From the NCBI RefSeq assembly GCF_041355105.1, contig NZ_JBFUPK010000002.1, positions 372,001 to 436,000 on the forward strand: a stretch of 64,000 bases of DNA, written 5' to 3'. A program made the translations under genes and the position numbers. The first letter of the stretch is position 1; each line of letters starts with the position of its first letter. The notes below the pieces were generated by a model. That model worked only from the letters and a program-made list of their open reading frames with translations, did not search any database and had not been told where the DNA came from. This document shows, in pieces, positions 17,921 through 26,438 of the stretch. The DNA is from Terriglobus sp. RCC_193. Its GTDB lineage: Bacteria > Acidobacteriota > Terriglobia > Terriglobales > Acidobacteriaceae.

Positions 17921-17995
17921 GTCGTCCTGAGCGAAACGAAGTGAAATCGAAACATGCCCTCGAGCGAAGCGAAGGGGGCCTGCTGTCTTCTCACA
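17921..17995 (+). repeat. Dispersed repeat, copy 2 (long form)
   Basis: CGTCGTCCTGAGCGAAACGAAG, then a CATGCCCTCGAGCGAAGCGAAG core and GGCCTGCTGTCTTCTC end. It has the same layout and orientation as copy 3 inside mnmG. Confidence 0.7.
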
Positions 17996-18021
17996 CCGCT
18001 ACGATGCGACTGGAAGACGCC

Positions 18022-20202
18022 CTAAACCTTCGCAGCCTTCCGTCCCTCAACCTCAATCAACAGATGAATCAGCGTTACCGCCGCAGGTGTAACTCCGGGA
18101 ATCCGGCTCGCCTGCCCAATCGTCTGCGGACGCACACGCTCCAGCTTCTCCTGCATCTCGCGCGAAAGTCCACTGATGCCGCGATACACAAACGAAGCAG
18201 GGATCACATGCCCTTCCGCCTTCTTCAACTTCTCAATCGACCGTCGCTGCTGCTCCAGATATCCCGCAAACTTAATCTCCGTCTCCACCGCACGAAGCTC
18301 ATTGCGCACACGCGAAGTCATCGACTCATCCGCATACTCGCGCAAGTCGGAAATCTTTCCAATCTCCTCGCGCAAAAACGGAATCAGCATCTCCACACGA
18401 ACTTCAGGGCGCTTCAACAACTGCGCATACGTCTGCCCCTTGATCGTTGAAGCAATGCCCATGAAACCGTCATCCTGAGCGGAGCGCAGCGAAGTCGAAG
18501 CATGCCCTCGAGCGAAGCGAAGGGGACCTGCATTCTTCTCGTCATCCAAAGATGCATCCGCCAACTCACCCGACTTCAAACCAGCCAGCATCAAACCAAC
18601 CTGCTGGCTCGCTGACTCGCTAACCCGCTGCGTCTCCAGCAAAACCGTCATCGCAGCCATCCGCGCCTGCCGCGCTTCATAATCAGCCCACGCGTCATCA
18701 TCAATCAGTCCAAGCCGTCGCCCGTGCGGTGTCAACCTGCGATCCGCGTTATCAATCCGCAGATGCAAACGAAACTCCGCACGCGATGTGAACATGCGAT
18801 ATGGCTCATTCGTTCCCTTGCTGATCAGGTCATCCACCAGGATGCCGGTATAACCCTCCGTGCGATCCAGCGTGAAGGCAGCCTCACCCTTCACCACCAG
18901 CGCCGCATTAATGCCCGCCATCAAGCCCTGGCACGCTGCCTCTTCATAACCGCTGGTGCCATTGATCTGCCCGGCAAGATACAGCCCGTCAATCGACTTC
19001 ACCTTCAGCGCACGATCCAGCTCCGTAGGATCAATCGAGTCATACTCAATCGCATAACCCGGCCGCAGCATGGTCACATTCTCCAGCCCCGGAATCGAAC
19101 GCACCATCTGCAACTGCACATCGCGCGGCAGTGACGTGCTCATGCCGTTGATGTACACCTCGTCGGTGTTCAACCCTTCCGGTTCCAGGAAAAACTGGTG
19201 CTGCTCCTTATCGGGAAAACGAACGATCTTGTCTTCAATCGAAGGGCAATACCGCGGGCCAATGCCTTCAATCCGGCCCGAGTACATCGCCGACCGATGC
19301 ACGTTATCGCGAATCAACTGCAACAACGCAGGCGTGGTGTAAGCAATATGGCACGACACCTGCCGCAACTGCGGCACCTGCTTCGAGCGGAACGAAAACG
19401 GCGTCGGGTCTTCATCGCCGGGTTGCTCTTCAAACTTCGACCAGTCAATCGTCCGGCCATCCAGCCGAGGCGGCGTTCCCGTCTTCAAGCGGCAACCGCG
19501 CAACCCCAGCTTCTTCAGGTTCTCGCCAAGAAACACGCTCGCCGCTTCTGTAGGAGTACGTCCAGCACTCGTGCGTTCTTCACCGCAATGAATCAACCCA
19601 TTCAGGAAGGTTCCGGTCGTAATGACAACAGCCTTCGCCCGAACCTCAGATCCATCCCGCAACTTCAAACCAACACAACGCCGCTGCATGGAAGCATTGT
19701 CCTTAGCGACAAATCCGTCATCCTGAGCGAAGCGAAGGGGACCTGCATTCCTTTCCTCAGCCTGCAATGTATCCGGAAGCGACAAAGCCAAATCTGCCTC
19801 ACCGCCGCTTTCCAGCACCACATCCACAACTTCCGCCTCAACCACAGACAGATTGGGAATGCGTGCCAGCACCTCGCGCATCTTCACGCGATACAGCGCC
19901 TTGTCACATTGAGCACGCGGCGACCACACCGCAGGCCCGCGCGAGGTGTTCAACAAACGAAACTGAATGCCGCAGGCATCGGCCACTTCGCCCATCACGC
20001 CGCCCAGCGCATCCACTTCACGAACAAGATGTCCTTTGGCAATGCCGCCGATCGCGGGGTTGCAGCTCATCTGCGCAACCATCTCCACGCTCAGCGTGAA
20101 TAGCGCAGTGCGCAGCCCCATGCGCGCAGCAGCCGCGGCAGCCTCACAACCGGCATGCCCCGCACCCACCACCAGCACATCGAACTGTTCCGTAACGCCC
20201 AC
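18022..20202 (-). CDS. mnmG: tRNA uridine-5-carboxymethylaminomethyl(34) synthesis enzyme MnmG (GidA)
   Basis: MnmG works with MnmE to install the (carboxymethyl)aminomethyl group on wobble U34 of several tRNAs, using FAD. The FAD-binding [10 protein letters not shown] is at residues 13-22, the conserved [18 protein letters not shown] at 45-62, TTGTFL..GLIH at 195-205, and the C-terminal helical domain ends the protein. At 726 residues it is about 85 longer than usual. The excess is two insertions: about residues 133-176 (core [13 protein letters not shown], 152-164) and about 548-588 (core NAGPLRFA...SAQDDGF, 557-580). Both cores are translated from dispersed repeats (19714-19758 and 18468-18542) read in the same frame. 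Both lie in surface-type loops, so the enzyme may still be active. The gene follows the VWFA-related gene by 27 bases. Confidence 0.95.
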   Translation of the reverse strand: MGVTEQFDVLVVGAGHAGCEAAAAAARMGLRTALFTLSVEMVAQMSCNPAIGGIAKGHLVREVDALGGVMGEVADACGIQFRLLNTSRGPAVWSPRAQCDKALYRVKMREVLARIPNLSVVEAEVVDVVLESGGEADLALSLPDTLQAEERNAGPLRFAQDDGFVAKDNASMQRRCVGLKLRDGSEVRAKAVVITTGTFLNGLIHCGEERTSAGRTPTEAASVFLGENLKKLGLRGCRLKTGTPPRLDGRTIDWSKFEEQPGDEDPTPFSFRSKQVPQLRQVSCHIAYTTPALLQLIRDNVHRSAMYSGRIEGIGPRYCPSIEDKIVRFPDKEQHQFFLEPEGLNTDEVYINGMSTSLPRDVQLQMVRSIPGLENVTMLRPGYAIEYDSIDPTELDRALKVKSIDGLYLAGQINGTSGYEEAACQGLMAGINAALVVKGEAAFTLDRTEGYTGILVDDLISKGTNEPYRMFTSRAEFRLHLRIDNADRRLTPHGRRLGLIDDDAWADYEARQARMAAMTVLLETQRVSESASQQVGLMLAGLKSGELADASLDDEKNAGPLRFARGHASTSLRSAQDDGFMGIASTIKGQTYAQLLKRPEVRVEMLIPFLREEIGKISDLREYADESMTSRVRNELRAVETEIKFAGYLEQQRRSIEKLKKAEGHVIPASFVYRGISGLSREMQEKLERVRPQTIGQASRIPGVTPAAVTLIHLLIEVEGRKAAKV
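18468..18542 (+). repeat. Dispersed repeat, copy 3, inside mnmG (long form)
   Basis: CGTCATCCTGAGCGGAGCG, CAGCGAAGTCGAAG, CATGCCCTCGAGCGAAGCG and AAGGGGACCTGCATTCTTCTC in succession. It lies wholly in the mnmG reading frame and is translated on the minus strand as part of a 40-residue insertion near residue 560. Confidence 0.85.
19714..19758 (+). repeat. Dispersed repeat, copy 4, inside mnmG (short form)
   Basis: CGTCATCCTGAGCGAAGCG followed by AAGGGGACCTGCATTCCTTTC. Compared with copy 3 it lacks the middle 24-base section. It is translated in mnmG on the minus strand as [13 protein letters not shown] near residue 152, the same frame as copy 3. Confidence 0.85.
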
Positions 20203-20229
20203 ACCCTTATTCTACGAGGGTTTCGTGCA

Positions 20230-21474
20230 TCACCGCGGATGCTGCAGGTCATCCGTGATATCGGTCGGGTCTGGCTGTGGAGATTTTGGAGCCGACTGTA
20301 CTGCATTCGAAACTGCTGATGCTGGAGAAGATACGGGCGGCGCAGGCGTTTGCGGCGCAACAACTACCGCCGGATTCCCTTTGATGTCACCTTGCGAGGA
20401 TGTATTCGACGTTCCGCCGCTATCGACAGCAGGCGCTTCCGTTGTCATCAGAGGCCCATGTTCCACTGTCGGATCCTGCTTCTCATTCGATCCTGCGATA
20501 GGCACGGAAATCCCCGCTGGCCGGATGAAATCGTGCGGATGCCCATCCGCTACCTGGATGTAATGTGTCCCCGGCGGCAATTTATCCGGCCGCGGGAATT
20601 CGATGATGTACCGCGCGCGCGCCAACTCCACGGGCTGCGCCAGCGTTTTGCCAAAATCTCGGTACGAAGTTCCCAACAGCATGCCGCCACTCAACTCCGC
20701 CTGGTTCGCCATCACCTGCAACGCACCCATATCAAAATTGGAGCCAAACGGTAGTCCAGCGCCGATCAGCGTTGAGCCGTGAACGATGGGAAACAGCGTA
20801 ATGCTGTTCCCCGTGAGCAGCCCATGCACCTGCTTGGCGAACTGCGGATTCAGCGTGTCTCCCGGTCCAAGAGTCACCAGAATCTTTCTTCCCGGAAATT
20901 GAGAAAGCTTACTGGCCGCATACACCACCAGTTCCCAGTAGCTAATTGGCTTAGGGCAAGCTTGTTTCTTTCCGAGGGACTTAAACGGCACCATGTCCGT
21001 GACCGCCTTCGCAGTCTGCTTCAACCACTCCGCATCAAACGGAGCCATCTCCGGCCCAAACCTCCGTGCCGTGCATCCATCCATACCGAGGAAGGAGATA
21101 TGATCACGCGAACGCAACGACTCTATCAGTGGCTCCAGCGATTTCGGAAGATCGTTCCACAACGTGTCATCCTTCACACTGCGGTCCACGAGCAATGTCA
21201 CGTTGATGGGATCTTCCCCCTCCATGCGAATCCGCGCGGGATGTATCTGCCCCAGCCCGTCAATGGTGACCTTGAAATTGTTGTCCGGAATATGCGGTAT
21301 CGGGCGCAGTGACCTGTTTAACACCAGCACAGGAATCTGAACCAGGTTCACATAAACATGCAACGTGGATTTATCGTCCTCGGCTGATGCCGCATTTGTC
21401 TGTGCAAAGCAGGACCGGGCTAACACCAATGCGGCAACACAAAGCACCGCCGTTCTGGTAATCCGTCGAAGCAT
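20230..21474 (-). CDS. Secreted VWFA-related protein (acidobacterial VWA family)
   Basis: 414 residues with a signal peptide (LRRITRTAVLCVAALVLARSCFA, cleavage likely after residue 24). The mature part resembles the VWFA-related proteins expanded in Acidobacteria: a beta-rich N-terminal segment with VNLVQIPVLVLN, a von Willebrand A-like domain beginning at NVTLLVDRSVKDD (about 90) and including RKILVTLGPGD (about 195), then a C-terminal tail from about residue 340 rich in Pro, Ser, Thr and Gln. The metal-site motif DxSxS is changed to DRSVK, so the adhesion site may be non-canonical. Function in the cell envelope is unknown. It probably shares a transcript with mnmG, 27 bases downstream. Confidence 0.8.
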   Translation of the reverse strand: MLRRITRTAVLCVAALVLARSCFAQTNAASAEDDKSTLHVYVNLVQIPVLVLNRSLRPIPHIPDNNFKVTIDGLGQIHPARIRMEGEDPINVTLLVDRSVKDDTLWNDLPKSLEPLIESLRSRDHISFLGMDGCTARRFGPEMAPFDAEWLKQTAKAVTDMVPFKSLGKKQACPKPISYWELVVYAASKLSQFPGRKILVTLGPGDTLNPQFAKQVHGLLTGNSITLFPIVHGSTLIGAGLPFGSNFDMGALQVMANQAELSGGMLLGTSYRDFGKTLAQPVELARARYIIEFPRPDKLPPGTHYIQVADGHPHDFIRPAGISVPIAGSNEKQDPTVEHGPLMTTEAPAVDSGGTSNTSSQGDIKGNPAVVVAPQTPAPPVSSPASAVSNAVQSAPKSPQPDPTDITDDLQHPR

Positions 21475-21836
21475 GACCGTGGAGTCACCCTAGCACGACC
21501 GCCAGTCTTCATGCACGCGATTCAATCAAAACGCGGTAGATGCCGCAACGCACCCGCAAGCACCGGCTCCGTCAGCCACGCACGCAGGCCGCTTTCGCGT
21601 ATCCATGCGCCGACATCCATGCCGCCAGACTCATCTCGCCCTGCATCCAGAAAATCCTGTAATGGTCTTTCCTCGGATGCAGTGTCTCAGTCAGAAAATC
21701 AGCCAGAAGAATTTGGGCTTTTCTCAGGAGATATATCCCCATCAACACGTCATCCTGAGCGGAGCGCAGCGAAGTCGAAGGACCTGCTTTCCTTTCTCAT
21801 CACTACAATTTCGAAGGAAGGCTAGAGAAAACGCCG
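21475..21836 (+). other. Intergenic stretch with repeat copy 5 and a short open remnant
   Basis: 362 bases without a clear gene. The minus strand is open for about 54 codons ending at TGA 21522-21524 (translation ends ESGLRAWLTEPVLAGALRHL...), with only an internal ATG; it might be a gene fragment. The dispersed repeat copy 5 lies at 21748-21800 next to the stop of the peptidase gene. Confidence 0.5.
21748..21800 (+). repeat. Dispersed repeat, copy 5
   Basis: CGTCATCCTGAGCGGAGCG, CAGCGAAGTCGAAG and GACCTGCTTTCCTTTCTC. It matches copy 3 without the CATGCCCTCGAGCG section and has the same orientation; here it is intergenic. Confidence 0.85.
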
Positions 21837-24005
21837 CTACTTACCCTTCAACTTCCGATCAAAGAACTCCGCCGCAGCCTCATACGCCGCAACCCAGTTT
21901 CGGTGCAGCAGAAAATCATGCACTTCGTCTGGAAATATCTTCTCTTCCACATCGACGCCTTCCGCACGAAGCGCAGCCGCCAGCCGCACCGTCTGACCAA
22001 ACAACACATTGCGATCATCATCGCCCTGCATTAGCAGCACTGGCGACTTCCACTTCGCCACATCCACCATCGGCGAGGCAGCAAACGCAATCTTTGCACG
22101 AGCTGCCGCGTCATACTTCGGGTCGCTGGTCGGCTTCCACGAATCCATCTCAAACGACCAGTCATGCACCCCATGCAGATCAACACCCGCAGCAAAATCC
22201 GCAGAGTCACGCGCCAGTGCCAGTGCCGTCATGTATCCGCCATAACTACCGCCCCACGCGCCGATGCGTTTCGCATCGACATTCGGCTGCGCCTTCAACC
22301 ACTTCACCGCACCTTCAATATCGTGATATTCGCTGCCACCAAAAACGCCGTAATCCTTCGCCTGCCTGAACTCCATGCCATAGCCGGTGCCACTGCGATA
22401 GTTCACGCTCAGCACCGCATACCCACGCGAAACGAAGTATTGATTCAGTTCATAAGCTTGCGCGTAATACTGCATGGGGTTATAGCCCAACAGCATCTGC
22501 CGCCGCGATCCACCATGAAAGAAAACAATCGTCGGTAGCTTCTCTCCCGGCTTCACGTTCTTTGGTACAAACCATTGCCCATGAATCGAGAGCCCATCAC
22601 TTGCTGGAAAAAGAACTTGCTTCGGAGTTACGAATTGTCGCTCCCCCACACCCGCGTTCCGCCCACCGATTCCGGTATCAATCCAGAATGACCCGCTGCT
22701 GCATTGGGTTCCAGTTACTGGTTCAGTAACCATGTCACACCTTTTCATTCCCTGACCTGGAGTCGCGGTCGTACTGACGTACGGAAGGAACGGCTGCTCT
22801 GCAGAGGCTCTCATGAATGCGAACCCATCTCCAGAAAGCAACGAGGGATTGGTCTCGATACTTCTGCCAGCCGAAAGCTGGTCCGACTTGTTTGACCTGC
22901 TTTGAATCAGCCACAAATGTTTGCGGTCTGAGTCATTCGGATCGTTCGTCACCTGATTGCTGCTGTAAACAATCCGCTCGCCATCTGTAACAACGTTATC
23001 TATCTCAAAATCCCCCGGCGTCAGCGGCTTGGCGTCTTTCTCTCCCGGCATCAGCGAATACAGATGCAGCCAGCCAGTCTTCTCCCAAGGAAAAACCAGC
23101 CGCCCATCCTTCATCCACAGCAACTGGTTGCTAGCCACCATCTCATGGAACAGTGACCCCGTTCCCTTATTCGCCTGCCAAACCTGCTTGCCTGTACCCG
23201 TTGCCACATCGGCAATGCGAATCGCCCACGGCACCGGCACACTCCGCATCCAGCGCAGATCAAGCTCCGTCAATACGGGCGATTCTCGAACAAACGCAAT
23301 CCGCTTTGAATCCGCCGACCAGACTGCATCATGGTCCAGCCCTGTTCCTGGATCGACATACGTCAGCGTCCTGGTGGCGAACGTAAACACGCCAAGGAAG
23401 CTGTGATCTCCACGATTGGAAACAAACGCCAGCCTCGTTCCATCCGGCGAAGGCCGAAGCTGCGACGCATGACCCTCCGCAACGACAAGTTGTTGGGGTT
23501 GCTTCGAGGCATCCGCAACGTCAGCGGCATAAACCTTTCCGTCGTGCAGATAAAACACCTGCCTGCCATCCACAGAAAACACCGGCTTATGCCCCACGCC
23601 GACAACACGCACCCCACCGTCCCAGGTGGCAATCTCAACACGCTGCTGCACATCCTCCTGCAGATGCGCAGGATTCGCCGCCACCGGATGCTCGCTTCCC
23701 TCCGATCCGGTGCCATGCGTGTACGCCACACGCTCGCCCTCCGGCGACCAGATGATGTCGTCAATGTCCTGCCCGTCATCCTCCGTGTAGTGCGTCAGCG
23801 AACGCGCCTTCTCCGTGGGCGACGCGGCCCACACATTGCGTTTCCCCTCGTCATCCACAAACCACGCCACACGGCTTTTTGCCGGGGCTGCGGTCAATTG
23901 ATTCATAAAGGGTGCAGAAAGCGCATCCGCTACGCTGAACGGCTTCTGCGCTACAGCAGAGGAGACGGAGGCGGACAACGCAACTACGGCCAGGAGGATT
24001 CGCAT
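21837..24005 (-). CDS. Secreted S9 family prolyl oligopeptidase / dipeptidyl aminopeptidase
   Basis: 722 residues. The ATG at 24005 is chosen because it begins a typical signal peptide (MRILLAVVALSASVSSAVA, cleavage before Gln); the frame stays open 260 codons further upstream but that part is antisense to the next gene and not protein-like. Residues about 25-430 form a beta-propeller with WD40-like/TolB-like repeats (for example IDDIIWSPEGERVAYTHG, RPSPDGTRLAFVSN). The C-terminal alpha/beta hydrolase domain has the catalytic Ser in GGSYGGYM, Asp in MQGDDDRNV, and His in DEVHDFLLHR. Such enzymes cleave dipeptides or short peptides in the periplasm. It diverges from the lectin-like gene at 24135, with a 129-base shared promoter region. 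Confidence 0.9.
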   Translation of the reverse strand: MRILLAVVALSASVSSAVAQKPFSVADALSAPFMNQLTAAPAKSRVAWFVDDEGKRNVWAASPTEKARSLTHYTEDDGQDIDDIIWSPEGERVAYTHGTGSEGSEHPVAANPAHLQEDVQQRVEIATWDGGVRVVGVGHKPVFSVDGRQVFYLHDGKVYAADVADASKQPQQLVVAEGHASQLRPSPDGTRLAFVSNRGDHSFLGVFTFATRTLTYVDPGTGLDHDAVWSADSKRIAFVRESPVLTELDLRWMRSVPVPWAIRIADVATGTGKQVWQANKGTGSLFHEMVASNQLLWMKDGRLVFPWEKTGWLHLYSLMPGEKDAKPLTPGDFEIDNVVTDGERIVYSSNQVTNDPNDSDRKHLWLIQSRSNKSDQLSAGRSIETNPSLLSGDGFAFMRASAEQPFLPYVSTTATPGQGMKRCDMVTEPVTGTQCSSGSFWIDTGIGGRNAGVGERQFVTPKQVLFPASDGLSIHGQWFVPKNVKPGEKLPTIVFFHGGSRRQMLLGYNPMQYYAQAYELNQYFVSRGYAVLSVNYRSGTGYGMEFRQAKDYGVFGGSEYHDIEGAVKWLKAQPNVDAKRIGAWGGSYGGYMTALALARDSADFAAGVDLHGVHDWSFEMDSWKPTSDPKYDAAARAKIAFAASPMVDVAKWKSPVLLMQGDDDRNVLFGQTVRLAAALRAEGVDVEEKIFPDEVHDFLLHRNWVAAYEAAAEFFDRKLKGK

Positions 24006-24134
24006 GACGGTGCTGTGAGCATAACGCGATTTCTCGCGGATTTTGCGCAGTATGTATGCGAACCGCAGTAGAATGAGTGCCGAACGACGGCGGCCCGGCC
24101 GCCAACATCTAAGCGGCACAGGACACACACAGTC

Positions 24135-24827
24135 ATGCATAAGATACTTTGTAGCACCCTCCTCGCACTCGCCCCCGTGATGCTCTACGCTCAGCAGGGC
24201 GGCAGCGCACCGCACGAAGAAAAAGCGACTCCCATCCAGAACGGTGGCATCTTCGTTCCCGGATGGAAGGCAACCGTGGACGCTGGCGCCATCAAGCAGG
24301 GCCAAAGCGAAAAGGATTCCAGCTTCAAGGCCGAAGCTGGCGGCTTCCACATCATGACCGGCCCCGCGCTCACCTACTGGGACACGAAGAAATCCCTTAA
24401 GGGTGACTACACCGTTTCCGCCACGTTCACGGAAGCGCAGTACATGAACCGCAATGACCATCCGCATCCCTACGGCATCGCCATCGCAGGCGAGAGCGGT
24501 AATGGCCTCTATTGCGCCGCATACGGCAACGGTACCTTCATCGTGCGCGGCTTCTCCCCCGACGCCTTCCAGATGGGTGGTCGCCGTCCTGAAGCAAACG
24601 ACGCAATCCACAAGGCCGCAGGCCCCGGCCAACCGGTGACGCAGACCATCGCCATGCAGGTAAAGGGTGACAAGGTCTCCTGCATGGTCAACGGCACCAC
24701 CGTCGCCAGCTACAACAAGACCGACGTGGTAGCCGATGGCAAACTGAAGTCCACCGACGGCTTCGCCGGCATCCGCATGGCACACAACACCGACGTGATG
24801 GTGAAGGACTTCAAGATAACGAAGTAG
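24135..24827 (+). CDS. Secreted lectin-like (concanavalin-fold) protein of unknown function
   Basis: 230 residues with a signal peptide (HKILCSTLLALAPVMLYA, cleavage before QQGG). The mature part is beta-rich with features of the 3-keto-disaccharide hydrolase/LamG-type jelly roll: GGFHIMTGPALTYWD, an Asp/Asn/His-rich loop (QYMNRNDHPHPYGIAIAG), VKGDKVSCMVNGTTVASYN, and a terminal strand DGFAGIRMAHNTDVMVKDFKI typical of this fold. Acidobacteria encode many such periplasmic proteins, often linked to polysaccharide use, but no catalytic residues can be assigned here. A strong terminator follows. The 129-base gap to the divergent peptidase gene holds its promoter. Confidence 0.7.
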   Translation: MHKILCSTLLALAPVMLYAQQGGSAPHEEKATPIQNGGIFVPGWKATVDAGAIKQGQSEKDSSFKAEAGGFHIMTGPALTYWDTKKSLKGDYTVSATFTEAQYMNRNDHPHPYGIAIAGESGNGLYCAAYGNGTFIVRGFSPDAFQMGGRRPEANDAIHKAAGPGQPVTQTIAMQVKGDKVSCMVNGTTVASYNKTDVVADGKLKSTDGFAGIRMAHNTDVMVKDFKITK

Positions 24828-24847
24828 ATCGACGACGAAGCAAAACA

Positions 24848-24897
24848 GAACGCAGCGCTCGCAGCGGAAACGTCGCGAACGCTGCGTTCGTTCTTTT
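24848..24897 (+). terminator. Bidirectional terminator between lectin-like gene and garD
   Basis: GAACGCAGCG (24848-24857) pairs with CGCTGCGTTC (24880-24889) and is followed by GTTCTTTT. It lies between two convergent genes and can serve both. Confidence 0.8.
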
Positions 24898-24902
24898 AGG
24901 TT

Positions 24903-26438
24903 TTAAGTGATTGGCGCGGGGTTGAACAGCGCAAACTCATTATGCAGACCGTAATGATCCGCGCATGTTGTGTGCTTTCCGCTCGCCGTATCCAGGATCA
25001 TCTGGAAGATGCGTTCGCCCACCTGCGCAATCGTCTCTTCGCCTGTGGCAATCGTTCCCGCATCAATATCAATCAGGTCATGCCATCGCCGCGCCAGCGG
25101 TGACCGCGTACTCAACTTGATCACCGGCGCCATCGCCAAACCATACGGCGTGCCACGTCCCGTGGTGAACACATGCATGTTCATGCCCGCCGCAAGCTGC
25201 AGCGTGCCACACACAAAGTCACTCGCAGGCGTTGCGGCAAAAAGCAATCCCTTTGTGGTCACGCGCTCACCCGGCCCCAGCACTCCGTGAATCTGCGAGC
25301 GTCCGCTCTTGGCAATGGAACCCATCGCCTTCTCCACAATGTTGTTCAGTCCGCCGGCTTTATTGCCCGGCGTTGGATTGGCGCTGCGATCCATGCCGCC
25401 ATGCGCAAGATAATCGTCATACCACTGCATCTCGCGCACCAGCGAGCGTGCTACATCGTCATTCGCAGCGCGCGCCGTCAGCAGATGAATGCCATCGCGC
25501 ACCTCTGTGACTTCACTGAACATCACCGTAGCGCCTGCGCGTACCAGCAGATCGCTCGCATAGCCCACTGCGGGATTCGCGGTGACGCCGCTAAAGGCAT
25601 CGCTGCCACCACACTGCATACCCACCACAAGATCGCTTGCGGGGCATGTCACGCGTATGCGCCGATTCAGTTCCTCAAGCCGCTTCTCCGCCATCTCCAG
25701 AATGGCCGCAACCATCTCCATGAAGCCATGATGTTCTTCGTCCTGCAGCCGCACCACATAGGGCGCTTGCTGCAGCACAGGCAATGCCGACGCAGGCAGC
25801 ATGGACACAGGCTGCATCTTTTCGCAGCCCAGGCTCACCACCATCGGCGCGCCGCCAAGATTCGGATTCAGTGCAAGATTGCGCAGCGTACGAATGGGTA
25901 TCTCTGACCCGGGCGCATGGAAAGCAATGCCACAGCCGTAGTTATGCGTAATGGCGATGACATCATCCACATTGGGATACTTCGACAGCAGGTCTTGCTT
26001 GATGCGTTTCACCGCATAGTCCACCGTGGCGGAAACACATTGCACCGTAGTGCTGATGCCGAGAATGTTGCGCGTGCCAACCGTGCCATCCGCGTTGCGA
26101 TAACCCTGAAACGTGATGCCATCCAACGGCGACATCTCCGGCACAGGCGCGCCACCAAACGGAGCATTTTGCAGCGAGGGCGCAGCAGGCTCCTCCATCA
26201 ACCCCTCATGCACCCACGCACCGCGCGGCACGTCCGCATTCGTGGTGCCGATGGTCACGCCATAGCGAGTCACCGCAGTGCCTTTTGGCAGATCGACAAG
26301 CGCTACCTTGTGCGCTTCAGGAACATGCTCCACCAGCGTCAATCCATCATCAAAGACAGTGCCCGCAGGTAAGCCGCCTTCGTTTACCACGATGGCAACG
26401 TTGTCTTCCGGTTGGAGCTGTATGCGTAAGGGTTTCAT
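24903..26438 (-). CDS. garD: Galactarate dehydratase (UxaA/GarD family)
   Basis: 511 residues, close to the 523 of E. coli GarD. It dehydrates galactarate to 5-dehydro-4-deoxyglucarate using a metal. The N-terminal SAF-type domain (about 1-95) is followed by [21 protein letters not shown] (about 110-130), [14 protein letters not shown] (about 165), [20 protein letters not shown] and [19 protein letters not shown] (about 430), all characteristic of GarD/altronate dehydratases; the '[13 protein letters not shown]' and 'GRGTPYG' forms favour galactarate over altronate. It is the last gene of the aldarate operon; its ATG overlaps the upstream stop by four bases. Altronate dehydratase is the alternative, less likely given the neighbours. 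Confidence 0.85.
   Translation of the reverse strand: MKPLRIQLQPEDNVAIVVNEGGLPAGTVFDDGLTLVEHVPEAHKVALVDLPKGTAVTRYGVTIGTTNADVPRGAWVHEGLMEEPAAPSLQNAPFGGAPVPEMSPLDGITFQGYRNADGTVGTRNILGISTTVQCVSATVDYAVKRIKQDLLSKYPNVDDVIAITHNYGCGIAFHAPGSEIPIRTLRNLALNPNLGGAPMVVSLGCEKMQPVSMLPASALPVLQQAPYVVRLQDEEHHGFMEMVAAILEMAEKRLEELNRRIRVTCPASDLVVGMQCGGSDAFSGVTANPAVGYASDLLVRAGATVMFSEVTEVRDGIHLLTARAANDDVARSLVREMQWYDDYLAHGGMDRSANPTPGNKAGGLNNIVEKAMGSIAKSGRSQIHGVLGPGERVTTKGLLFAATPASDFVCGTLQLAAGMNMHVFTTGRGTPYGLAMAPVIKLSTRSPLARRWHDLIDIDAGTIATGEETIAQVGERIFQMILDTASGKHTTCADHYGLHNEFALFNPAPIT

Larger units (their letters stand above)
17557..18021 (+). other. Repeat-rich spacer between prophage tail gene and mnmG
   Basis: No convincing gene in 465 bases. 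It holds a weak hairpin (17603-17629), two near-identical 16-mers (17677-17714), two AGCTTCGC stem-loops (17768-17787 and 17886-17904), and two copies of the dispersed repeat (17801-17842 and 17921-17995). The prophage/host junction probably lies here. Confidence 0.7.

Noticed and set aside
17941-18450. Plus-strand ORF beginning in the repeat and running into mnmG
   Set aside because: Its translation comes from repeat sequence and the antisense of mnmG; no ribosome binding site or protein-like pattern.
24006-24785. N-terminal extension of the S9 peptidase frame to 24785
   Set aside because: It would put 260 non-conserved residues before a perfect signal peptide and lies antisense to the lectin-like gene at 24135.
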